Shown here piece by piece: positions 45,262 through 54,432 of a stretch of 64,000 bases of DNA (position 1 is the first letter of the stretch; every line of letters begins with the position of its first letter). The stretch lies in contig NC_056731.1 in the NCBI RefSeq assembly GCF_019279795.1, forward strand, positions 869,477,175 through 869,541,174. Direction: 5' to 3'. The notes under the pieces were generated by a model, which saw only the letters and a list, made by a program, of their open reading frames with translations, was not told the origin of the DNA and searched no databases. The stretch is from Protopterus annectens. Lineage: Eukaryota > Chordata > Ceratodontiformes > Protopteridae. The position numbers and the translations under genes are program-made.

Positions 45262-45448
45262 CAGTATGGAGCAATCTCGACGCTGCAAGTGGCAAACGAG
45301 ATCTGGGCAGCTGATGCTAGGCACGCTGGGATAAGGTGTAGCCTCGAACCAGTAAAAGTTCTCGAGCTATTATATACCAGCAGAGTCTGAGCCGAGGATC
45401 GGCTCCGAACCCATTCAGCAAGAATGAAGGCGAGATGGGACAACATAA
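45262..45448 (-). repeat. B1 5' inverted terminal repeat
   Basis: Inverted copy of about 4620-4790, ending GGCGAGATGGGACAACAT. On the minus strand CTGGTATATAATAGC (about 45385-45371) stands where a TATA box would be expected. Confidence 0.7.
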
Positions 45449-46152
45449 CACACAATTTACATATGGTACTGACAAAACAAAAAGCAAAATACAGGGAAGA
45501 CGGGTCTTACTGCTAAGCTGATTTTCTTCTGTCACTAATGTAAACTATAATGGCAAACAAGAGACAAAGGATTGAGGTTGTGTGATGAGGAATACAAGGG
45601 GAAAAATAACAAATGGGACAGCATATACTATTTTAATGAGGGAGAATGCGAAAAGTCTGGGAAGAAGTTAAGATGGGGTTTAACACAGAAAATATTAATC
45701 TGACTGTTTTACTTTTGTTATACTAATTTTACAAATGTGAGTGAAAACTGGTGACAGACTTTATATTTGGAAAATTACGGACAGAATACTGGGGGGTTAT
45801 TACTGCACAAAAATGGACTCCTAGGATACTGTCGAACACTTGAAGAATCTAGTTTGGTATAGTTAAAAGCAATGATCTGTACAAAATACAGGATACACCG
45901 TTAAAAGCCAGAAAGGATGTTTATTATAAAAATAACTTGTCTCAAATGTTGTAATGTCATTTACACCCAGAAGCATAGTTCTCAATCCTAGCAGATGGAA
46001 GTGAAAATTGTGCATTTACCACAATGACAGGTCTGGAGTGGCTATTCAATCTTTATCACCTTCAAGACCAGAGATTCACTGGTGGGAATTACCAGAGATA
46101 AGGTAAAAAAAAAAAAAAACCCGTAGGAAAAACTTCCTTGCACATGGAAAAT
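45449..46152 (+). mobile_element. Possible L1-like LINE remnant, right of B1
   Basis: The plus strand near 45645-45700 can be read as RKVWEEVKMGFNTENINLT preceded by a GEC-type cysteine, which recalls the W-x-C ... FW-x-x-V region at the C-terminus of L1 proteins. An A14 run lies near 46107. The rest shows nothing recognisable. It pairs with the scrap at 4500-4593. Confidence 0.3.
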
Positions 46153-46540
46153 AAGAAGTTATGTACTCACCATAACGTTCCATCTGAGTAGATGTCTTCA
46201 TTTGTCTGCAACCTGTGCGTCTTGGATCCGATATCGGATCCGAGACAGCAATTATTTATACAGCTACGGATCCGAGCTCCTAGCTCCTCCCCTCACCCAT
46301 AATCCCCTGCCAACCCCAAGTGACCTTAGATCAAGTTTGCCCTTCTATATACCTGAAAAGGTATCCCAAAAAGGAAAAGGCAGGAATAATACTATGATCT
46401 AATTCTTCTGAAGGCCAGGGGGAAGGAGGGGGGGATGGTTGCAGACAAATGAAGACACCTACTCAGATGGAACATTATGGTGAGTACATAACTTCTTAAT
46501 CTGAAGTAGGGACTTCATTTGTCAGCAACCTGTGGGGCAG
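46153..46540 (-). repeat. B3 3' terminal complex: ITR, palindrome, ICR
   Basis: The outer arm (46153-46215) is repeated inverted at 46437-46497. The ITR copies 52010-52140 and holds a perfect 18-base palindrome GGATCCGATATCGGATCC (46224-46241) and TATTTATAC. The ICR junction at 46497 joins TACATAACTTCTT with AATCTGAAGTAGGGAC, the complements of both ends. Confidence 0.9.
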
Positions 46541-47880
46541 AGTCCCCAGCTACCTGAATCTTGGGCGGCCACCATGGAAGGATGTTCCGGAGCACTGCAG
46601 AGCCAAAGGATGCTCTACCTCTGGAGGTGACGTCCAGCTTGTAGTGGTGAATAAAGGTATGAGATGAGGCCCAAGTGGCTGCCGAGCAAATATCATCCAA
46701 AGGGACTCTAGATCTGAATGCAATAGAAGTAGATATGGAACGAGTGGAGTGAGCACGGACCCTTTGAGGTGCGAGCCTCCCAGAAGCCTCATAAGCTAGA
46801 CGGATACATTGGGAAATCCAGTGTGATAAGGTGACTTTCGAAACAGCTTTACCCAAATTGAATTTAGAAAAGGAGACGAACATCTGATCAGATTGTCTGA
46901 CCAGCAGTTCTATGAATATAGAAACGCAGCTGCCTGTGCACATCTAACGAGTGCAGCTTGTATTCTCCTTTATTCTGGTAATTAGGGAAGAAAACAGAAG
47001 ATTGATGGACTGATTGAAATTGGTTTCTGAGGCCACCTTAGGTAGGAAAGATGGACTGGTCCTGAGGTACACTCTATCCTGATGAAAAACCAAATAAGGG
47101 GGTTTTACGGAAAGAGCTTGAAGTTTTGAAACTCTTTTCGCAGCGGTGATGGCTAGTAGGAAAGCTGTTTTCCAAGACAGGTATTTAAGATCAGCAGAGG
47201 CAGCTGGTTCAAAGGGAGAAGCAGTCAAGGCCTGAAGAACTAGCGATAGATCCCAAGGGGGTATGGCTTCTCTGATCGGGGGCCTAAGCAAAAATGTACC
47301 CTTGAGGAAGGTTTTACATAGTTTAGTTGACATCAAGGGACCAGTCTCGTGTCCTACATGGTAATGGGAGATGGCTGCCAATTGTACCTTGACTGTCGAA
47401 CAGCTAGCCCCTTGATGAAAAAGCCCTGTAAGGAATTCCAAAACTGACGTTAGCGGAGCAGTGAAGGGGTCCATATTATGATGCTCCGCCCAAATGGAAA
47501 AGCGCTTCCATTCACTGTGGTAAACCTTCCTGGTGGAAGGTTTATCCGCTGCCACCAAGATGGCTTTGACTGGAGAGGAGATACCGGGAGTCCTAATTAA
47601 GAGTGGAACTGGAGCAGCCAAGCTGTTAGCTTCAGGTTGTCCAGATTCGGGGTCGGTAAGCCTGATGGGTAGGAGATCAGATCCGGACTGGGATCTAGAA
47701 TCCAGGGAGGATTCACCAAGTGAGACCACAGGTAAGGGAACCAAGTTTGTCGAGGCCAGAATGGGGCGATGAGGATCATCCTGCTCCCCAACCGAGAGGC
47801 TTTCTGTAACATCTTTAGCATCAGGGGTAGAGGAGGATAGGCAGAAAGTAGACCGGGCGGCCAAGCATGCACTAGAGCGT
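46515..47880 (-). pseudogene. B3 tyrosine recombinase, two frameshifts
   Basis: Frame 48668-46944 includes the N-terminal ADKPSTRKVYHSEWKRF and the first catalytic arginine in ITAAKRVSKLQAL (lysine replaces the usual glutamate after the serine). A frameshift near 46990 leads through FFPNYQNKGEYKLHSL and a second near 46925 returns to frame 46943-46515, which keeps AHSTRSIST, ATWASSHTF and HHYKLD with the catalytic tyrosine. All catalytic residues are therefore present. The start overlaps the RNase H ORF, which ends at 47597. Confidence 0.85.
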
Positions 47881-49400
47881 CTCTCGGGACTTCCCCTGTT
47901 GGGGGAATCAGGGCGAAGAAGTTGTCGCATTTCGTATTTGAGGGAGAGGCAAAAAGATCGCAGCAGGGTTGCCCCCATTTTGCAAAAATCTGCTTCGCTA
48001 CATGGGAGTTGAGAGACCACTCGTAAGGGGGAAAGAATAGTGCAGCTGAGTTTGTCCGCCAGGATGTTGGACCGTCCCGGAATGTGCGTTGCGATTAGAA
48101 AGCGGTTGGTGGAGATCGCCCATTCCCACACTCTCATGGCCTCTCGGCATAGAGGAGAAGACCTGGTTCCCCCTGTTTGTTGATATACCAGTAAACTGAC
48201 ATGTTGTCCATCTGTATCGCAATGGTTCAGACGGGAAGAAGGTTGCGAAGTGCTTGCAACGCTAACAGCACCGCCCTCATCTCCAGAACATTGATATGCA
48301 GGGAGGTCTCTGAGTCGTTCCATGTGCCTTGGACAGTTCTGCCTGAGCAATGCCCCCACCCCCACCCAAGGCGAGAAGCGTCCGTGGTTACTGTGACTAG
48401 GGGAGGTGGGGCGCAGAAGGGCCAACCTGTATGGAGGTCTGGGGAATGCAGCCACCATAACAGGGCCCTCCTGCAAGCTTTGCTGATAGAGACAGGGTGG
48501 TGGAGAGGGAGAAGCTGGAAGGACCACTGTACTTGAAGGGTCCACTGTAATACCCTCATGTTTAGGCGAGTGCACGGGAGGAGAGTAATTGCCGCTGCCA
48601 TAGAGCCCAGTGCCCTCAGGACCAATTCCGCGGGATGAGCTTCTGATTGGAGGATGGCCCGCCCGCACATGAAGACTGAGGTTCTGTAGTCGTTCCGAAG
48701 TGAGGTAGGCTCAAAGACTCCTCGTATCTAACCTGGCCCCTATGAAGTCTATCACTTGTGTTGGAGCAAGGGAGGACTTGTCCATATTGATCGTGACGCC
48801 TAACTGGGGGGCTAGGCGAAGAAAAAAATCTCTGGCTGAGCAGAGTAGATGCCTTGTTGGGGCGGTCAGGAGCCAGTCGTCCAGGTACGGAAAGACCTGC
48901 ATTCCCTGGAGTCTCAGGTGGGCCGCTAACACTGTTAAAACTTTGGTGAACACCCTGGGGGCTGTGGTGAGGCCAAAGGGAAGGACCCTGAACGGATAGT
49001 GGCTGGCTCCCAGCCGGAAGTGGAGAAACTTCCTGGATCGCCTGTCTATTAAGATGTGGTAGTACGTATCCTTGAGGTCTATAGAGCACATCCAGTCGTT
49101 CTCCCGTAACAGGGGGAGAATGGATTGAACAGTGACCATTCGGAATTTCTCCTTGGTTACCACCAGGTTCAAGAGGGAGAGGTCTAGGATTGGTCTCAGG
49201 TCCCCCGTCTTTTTTGGCACCAGAAAGAACCTGGAGTAAAACCCTAATCCGAGCTGGTCTGGGATGGCCCTTTTTTTGAGCAGCTGCCCGATTTCCGTGG
49301 CTGCAGTCTCCCTCTGATTGGGTGGTACATCATGGAGGTTCTTGAGTCTGGGGACATGAAGCATAGGGATTTTGTAACCACTGGATATAATCCAAAGCAC
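47597..49400 (-). pseudogene. B3 reverse transcriptase / RNase H, lightly damaged
   Basis: RT is open from 49400 to 48711: VPKKTGDLRPILDLSLLN, motif A CSIDLKDTYYHI, motif B LPFGLTTAPRVF and motif C FPYLDDWLL. A frameshift near 48700 leads to 48670-48227 with VTTDASRLGWGW (RNase H Asp) and NVLEMRAVLLAL (Glu). A TGA near 48225 replaces a glycine codon; the same frame then reads TIAIQMDNMSVYWYINKQGG. The HIPGRSNILADKLS block follows in another frame, and the ORF ends with MILIAPFWPRQTWFPYL (47872-47597). Confidence 0.85.
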
Positions 49401-51767
49401 CCAGCAGTCTGACGTAATGGACTCCCATGCCGCCAGGTGCCTCGAGAAATGCCCCCCCGACTGCCTCCAGAGTGGCGCAGTCGGGCAACCCTTCAGGGCT
49501 GTTGTGTGGGCCGATCAGAGAAGGATTCTCTGCACCCAAAATTTCTCGGTGCCCCTCTGCCTCTACAGCGGCGTCCTCTCTGTCCTCCTCTGCCACTGAA
49601 GGACTGGTTGTCCGGGGCAGGTTGGGAATGCTGCGATTTCCGGACCACATCTTCTGTCCCTTTTGGTTCTTGGAAAAGGACCTCTGGGGAGCAGAGAAGT
49701 GGACTCCGACAGCAGACAGCATCTTCCCATCCTTCTCGCTCTGGACAAGTGTCTCGCGAACGGTTTTGCCAAACAAGGCAGAACCAAAGGGGGCATTCGC
49801 TAAGGACGCCTTAAAGGGCTCCGCAAAGTCACAATGTCGGAGCCAGGCCTGGCTCCTCATCACTAGGCCCGCTCCGCTGGCTCTAGCGGCTCCCTCAGTA
49901 GCGTGAGACAGAAGCCGCATAGAGGTATTGGAAACAGATCTCAGAGTGGCCATACGAGTGGAGTACAATTGCTTGTCCTCCGCCGACATGGACTCCGGGG
50001 GGGAAAGAAGCGTATTCTTTGATAAGATCGCGCTGGATCCTGATGACATGTGCCATGTAGTTCTGAGACCTTACCGAGAAGGTCGCTGAACTGAATACCC
50101 GCTTCCCAAGGCGATCCATCAATCGAGACTCCTTGCTCGGAGGATGGACCGAGGGACTCTCCTGAGCTAGTTACCTCTTAGCGGCTGCCGCCATCAACAT
50201 GGCATCTACAGGGGGACCCTTGCTCCGGTGGGGACAGTCTGCGGGGGGGCTCAAGATCCTGTCCGGGCGCTTGGGAATAGGCTCCAGTGTCCAGCTCCTT
50301 CCACGCCCTAGTGGACACAAGGTCCACCAGGGGGTCGGCCGGAGGGGACACCCAAGAGGTAGACAGGCCTGCTTCGAATGCCTACAGGAACACGGACTCG
50401 TCGGAAGCCTTGGGGGCAGACCACCCCCCCCTGAGCCTAAGCATTTCCATGATGCCTCCAAAGGAGACATCCTCGGGGGGTGATCTTGGGGAGCCTTCCC
50501 CTTCATCCAAGTCCATGTCCTTTGTTAAGGACTCGGGGGAGTCCACGTGCCTCCTCTTACACTTGTGCTTGCGAGGCACTTCCTCGGGGGGGCTGTCCGA
50601 AGAGATCTTGCCAGCAATGTCCTGTTCCAAAGGAACAACCTGGGACATTGAAGCAGGCTGTCCCTGTGGCTGGGTGATGGAAGCCTGGCCCAGCAGAGAG
50701 GGAGTGCAGGGCGGAGCCGAGACAAGGGCCGGGGGCCTGGATGCTCTCGACAGAGCCCTCTCCACTACATCGAAGGCAGAGGGGGAGCCGCTCTCCCTGG
50801 GCTCCGGGAGCCAACTCCCACTCGGATCCGATGAAGGGATCGGAACCGTCGCCGAGACCATGGGATCCGAGGGACCAGTGTGCTCCGACCTGTACGGAGC
50901 CGGAGGCACACTGAATCCCTTGGATTCGAAGCTCGGGCCACGGCTCTGAGAGGTCGGATCAGACGATGGAACTGACAGACTGTAGGGCAGGGTCAGATCC
51001 GAAGTGCCCAGTACTGTCGGCGCCGACCCAGCCCCGGCTCCAACGCTGCCCAGCGCCAAGCGCGCCGAACCCGAGAAGCGGGTCAGAGAAGGAGCTATCT
51101 GAGCAAAAAAGGGTGTCGAGCTCCCCCCCGAAGGGGGGGGGGGCAGGAGCAGTCCCATCTGCAGCTGGGCCTGGATGAACCTTCTTATCATCCGGTCCAA
51201 GTCTGCATCAGACAGGCTGTAGGTGGACCTCGACGAGGCCACCGATGCAGGCCTGGAGTGCCGCCTCGATGACCTTGACGGAGATCGGGTCTACTCCTCC
51301 TCTGGTCCCGGGGAGAAGCAAGGTGATCGGAGCCTAGGAGGAGGAGACCTGGAAGCCATGGAGGGAGAAGCCCGCTTAGCTGGGGGCGAAGCAGAGGCCT
51401 CTGCCCGCCGCTTGTGGTGCTTCTCCCTCCATTTCTCCCTCCTGGCCTCCATATCCTCTGGCACTTTAGTGGGAGTTTGAATCCCGGCTGGAGGAAAGGG
51501 GGCAAGAGTGGCTACCACCACAGGCTGGGGAGGTGCCACGGGAGCAGCGGAGGCCGAAGCCGACTCCGGGGGCAAAAGTCCCACCAGGACCAGCTTCGAC
51601 CTCCGCTCTTTGAGTGCCCTGGGGTTGAACCCTGCACAAATCATGCACCCTGAGGACAAGTGTTCAACCCCAAGGCACCGAACACACATTGTGTGTCCAT
51701 CCGCCGGTGAAAACTTATGGCCACACTCGGTGCACTTGGAAAAAATGGGCTTTTGGGCCTCTGACAT
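49330..51767 (-). pseudogene. B3 gag, two in-frame stops then frameshifts
   Basis: The start is the ATG at 51767 (MSEAQKPIF). The zinc module is CTECGH, HTMCVRCLGVEH, CMIC. An Arg/Ser-rich segment (RSPPPRLRSP) runs into a TAG at about 51291; the same frame continues as SRSTYSLSDADLDRM to a second TAG at about 50382 (after SDESVFL). Beyond that, frames change near 50300 and 50120. The C-terminal domain with HCDFAEPFKASLAN and FGSALFGKTVRETL lies in 50049-49330. Two point stops and few indels mark it as the least damaged family B gag. Confidence 0.85.
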
Positions 51768-51949
51768 TTTCTCACAAGGAAAGGACTACACACGCACACC
51801 AGGCCCCAAAACACAAACAACACACGCTACGACCAGCGAGGGGAGGAAACACTAAAAATAAAATTAAAAGAGGTAAAAGTTAACCTAAAGGGATCCTAAA
51901 CACACACGCAAGTTTAAAAAGGAAAGATTTTCTGTTTTTAACAAGTTTT

Positions 51950-52170
51950 TTTAAGAACTTATCTGAAGTCGCCAGGAGCTCTGCAATCCAGCTGTCTCTT
52001 CTAAAAGCAGCAAACTAGATCGGAGGTCAATTGGGGTTGGCAGGGGATTATGGGTGAGGGGAGGAGCTAGGAGCTCGGATCCATAGCTGTATAAATAATT
52101 GCCGGCTCGGATCCGATATCGGATCAAAGACCCACAGGTTGCTGACAAATGAAGTCCCTACTTCAGATTA
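51950..52170 (-). promoter_or_regulatory. B3 5' ITR and likely promoter
   Basis: On the minus strand the ITR holds GATCCGATATCGGATCC (52125-52109) and AATTATTTATACAGC (about 52100-52086), followed by a purine/pyrimidine-skewed CTCCTCCCCTCACCC stretch. It is the inverted copy of 46190-46330. Promoter function is inferred from position. Confidence 0.55.
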
Positions 52171-52661
52171 TAGGTTATAGAGTAGGCCAAAGTACAAAAG
52201 GAATGGCTACAGACAGACAACTGTAGGTAATACTATAGCAGAGGTTCAGCATTCAGAGCCATATTGAGAACATCTCTAAATAAGCGCCTTAAAATTTTCA
52301 AAAAGGAATAATTAAGAGGTAGGCAGCAAAATGTGTGAACTACTAGAGCCAAAGAATAACAATGATGTGCAGCTAAACTGGTGGGGAGAAACAGATTCCA
52401 AACACAGATAATTCAAAGATTCTGGACTGCACAGAAAACCTGCCAAAGTGTACAGCAGTTTAGGGAATGCATTACTGCAGGGGAGCAGATATGTCAACTA
52501 GCTATGCGAGAGAGACAGAACATGATAGAGGATAGAAAACAGCAGACACCAACTTTATACAAGGATAAAAAACAGAACGCAAGACATTTTAAAGAATGAC
52601 AAAGGCAGGTTCTATGTAATGTACCATGTGAGGAAAAGAGAAAAATGAAAAAAAAAACCTT
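52171..52661. other. Unassigned AT-rich DNA between B3 and A6
   Basis: No gene or recognisable element is seen. An A9 run precedes the inverted flank of A6. Confidence 0.5.
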
Positions 52662-52742
52662 CTTTTTGGAGAGTCTGTGGCATTCCACCAGTCTAAAGGA
52701 CATCTTTTGGGATCTCCTAGGCTACTGTGCAACTGGGCAGTT
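52662..52742. repeat. Left copy of inverted 81-base flank of A6
   Basis: These 81 bases are the exact reverse complement of 59843-59923 on the other side of A6. They include TCTGTGGCATTCCACC and GGGATCTCCTAGGC. No other family A copy here has this sequence, so it is flanking DNA rather than element. Confidence 0.9.
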
Positions 52743-53180
52743 AGATGTTCTTTGTGTTTCACAGTTGCAGTCATCACATTTGGGTTATCCCTGCCAGGGT
52801 AGCCCTCAGTTGGCCCAAATACCAGAGGCTTAGTATTTCTGCGTTGGTTGTCGTCGTTCTAGGACGGACGTCAGGTCATCAATAGTATAAAATATGGCAG
52901 CCGACACCATTACATCAGTTTTTCTTGCCCTGTCAGAAGCCCCCAAGAGGGAGCTAGGTTATGGTGGAACACCACCAGTAGAAAGTAAATACCAAAAGTT
53001 CCTTGTAAGGAGAGTGAGAGAGAGAGAGAGAGAAGGGGGATGGAGCGATGAAAACCAGGACTGAAAACCAGGACTGCAACAGTGAAGACACTCAAACATC
53101 TACATTTATGGTAAGTGTTCACAACTGTACTATGTTCTTCGTGTTTCACTGTTGCAGTCATTACATTTGGGTTGATTCCC
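52743..53180 (-). repeat. A6 3' terminal complex, outer arm replaced
   Basis: The inner arm CATCTACATTTATGGTAAGTG (53097-53117) and ICR (junction near 53130) are present, but the matching outer arm is missing. The ITR copies 59665-59842; its outer 60 bases are identical to the other end while the next 170 differ at roughly one base in six. A (GA)n run lies at about 53011-53033. A GTATAAAATATGG TATA box is at about 52886 on plus. Confidence 0.8.
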
Positions 53181-53205
53181 AAAGCTGAAGAAAGGGTGGA
53201 TGCAG

Positions 53206-54389
53206 TCAAGAAGACTGCTGGCTGGCTAGGATACTCTGCAAGACTGCAGTGGCAAAGCCTGTCCTTGATTTGGAGAAGATAGGCAGGTGGTAATGCTTCA
53301 TGAAGGTATGAACTGGTGACCATACTGCAGCCTCCAGGATGTCCCTGGTGGGGACCCCTCTGAGGAAAGCTGCAGAGGTGGAGGCTGCTCTGGCAGAATG
53401 TGTCCTGATCCCCTTGGGTTGAGGTTTCTCGTGTTGCTTGTAGAAAAAATGGATGCAGTGTGCTATCAATTTGGAAATGGTTTGTTTGGATATGGCTTTG
53501 CCCTCTGCTCCTGCAGCAAAACTGCCTAGCAATTAATCAGTCTTCCTAAATTATTTAGTCCTGTCTAGATAGAATCTTGAGCTGTCTGTGCACATCTAGA
53601 GAGTGTAGCATCCTTCCCTCCTTGTTTTGTCAGTTAGGGGAAAAAGGTGGGCAAATGAATGGATTGAGAGCCACACTGGACACCACTTTTGGCATGAAGG
53701 ATGGGTTAGTCCTGAGGGAGACCCTGTCAGCATGGAAAATGATGAAGGGCTCTACAGCCATTAGTGCTTGTAGCTCAGATCCTCTTCTTGCTGAAGTGAT
53801 GGCCAGAAGCAAGGCTGTCTTCCATGAGAGAAACTAACTATGCTGAAGCTGCTGGTTCAACGGCGGCAGAGTGAGCTTTTCCAACACAATGTTTAGGTCC
53901 CGAGCTAGGGTAGGTGCTCTTCTGGGTGGCCTTAAGTTGTTAGCCCCCTCTTAGGAACCGTTTGATGAGAGAGTGTGAGAAAATAGGTGGCTCTGCTGAA
54001 ATGAGCAGATAGCGCAGAGGCATGAATTTTAATAATAAAAAGGATAGACCCTTGTGTAGTAGGTCAGCAAGGTAATCCAGGATGAGAGGTAGGGAGCGCT
54101 GTTCCTTCCTGGCTCCCATAGCCTGGATCCAGGTGCAAAACATTTTCCATTTGTCAGCATAAGGCTTTCTAGTGCTTAGGCGTCTGGTCTTAAGTACATC
54201 TAGAACTTGTTTGCTGAGATTGGCATCTTGTGCAGTGGTCAGGGAATAAGCCAGGCTGCCAGATTGAGGGTCTGCAATTGGGGATGCATGAATTCTCTTT
54301 CGCTCTGGGTCAGGAGTGTTGGGATCTGAGGGAGACGCCATTGTGGCAGAGGTGATAGGCTGCGCAGCAGTGGGTACCAGTGCTGGCAT
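53206..54389 (-). pseudogene. A6 tyrosine recombinase, fragmented
   Basis: The C-terminal piece (53532-53206) keeps THSARAAST (threonine of HSTRA replaced by alanine, His and Arg kept), AAVWSPVHTF and KHYH with the tyrosine. A middle piece (53812-53630) keeps ITSARRGSELQALM. The N-terminal piece (54389-53940) has KTRRLSTRKPYADKWKMFC. Small deletions near 53840 and 53550 break the frame. Confidence 0.8.
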
Positions 54390-54432
54390 GGCCAGTCTGG
54401 GGCAATCAGGATTGTCCCCAGTTTTTCCTCCC

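Larger units (their letters stand above)
4594..45448 (-). mobile_element. DIRS family B element B1, host of the whole nest
   Basis: B1 is the outermost element. Its own segments are 4594-5565 (3' terminal complex and recombinase end), 16272-17133 (RNase H / start of recombinase), 40078-43600 (RT and gag) and 45232-45448 (5' terminal repeat). It is interrupted by A2, A4 and an RTE-like LINE. The A4 junction closes when aligned to B3: the sequence left of 17134 and right of 40077 corresponds to adjacent bases near 48535-48600. Across A2 about 650 bases of the recombinase gene are missing. Confidence 0.85.
46153..52170 (-). mobile_element. DIRS family B element B3, full length, not nested
   Basis: B3 is a complete 6.0-kb family B copy uninterrupted by other elements. 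Ends are AAGAAGTTATGTACTCACCA and CCCTACTTCAGATTA. It is GC-richer than other copies, with CpG-rich gag, which suggests less decay and a younger age. It has gag, RT/RNase H and recombinase with a small number of stops and frameshifts. Confidence 0.9.

Noticed and set aside
50287-50949. A 220-codon plus-strand frame antisense to B3 gag
   Set aside because: It mirrors a GC-rich Ser/Pro-coding region and has no recognisable motif; similar antisense frames arise from the composition.
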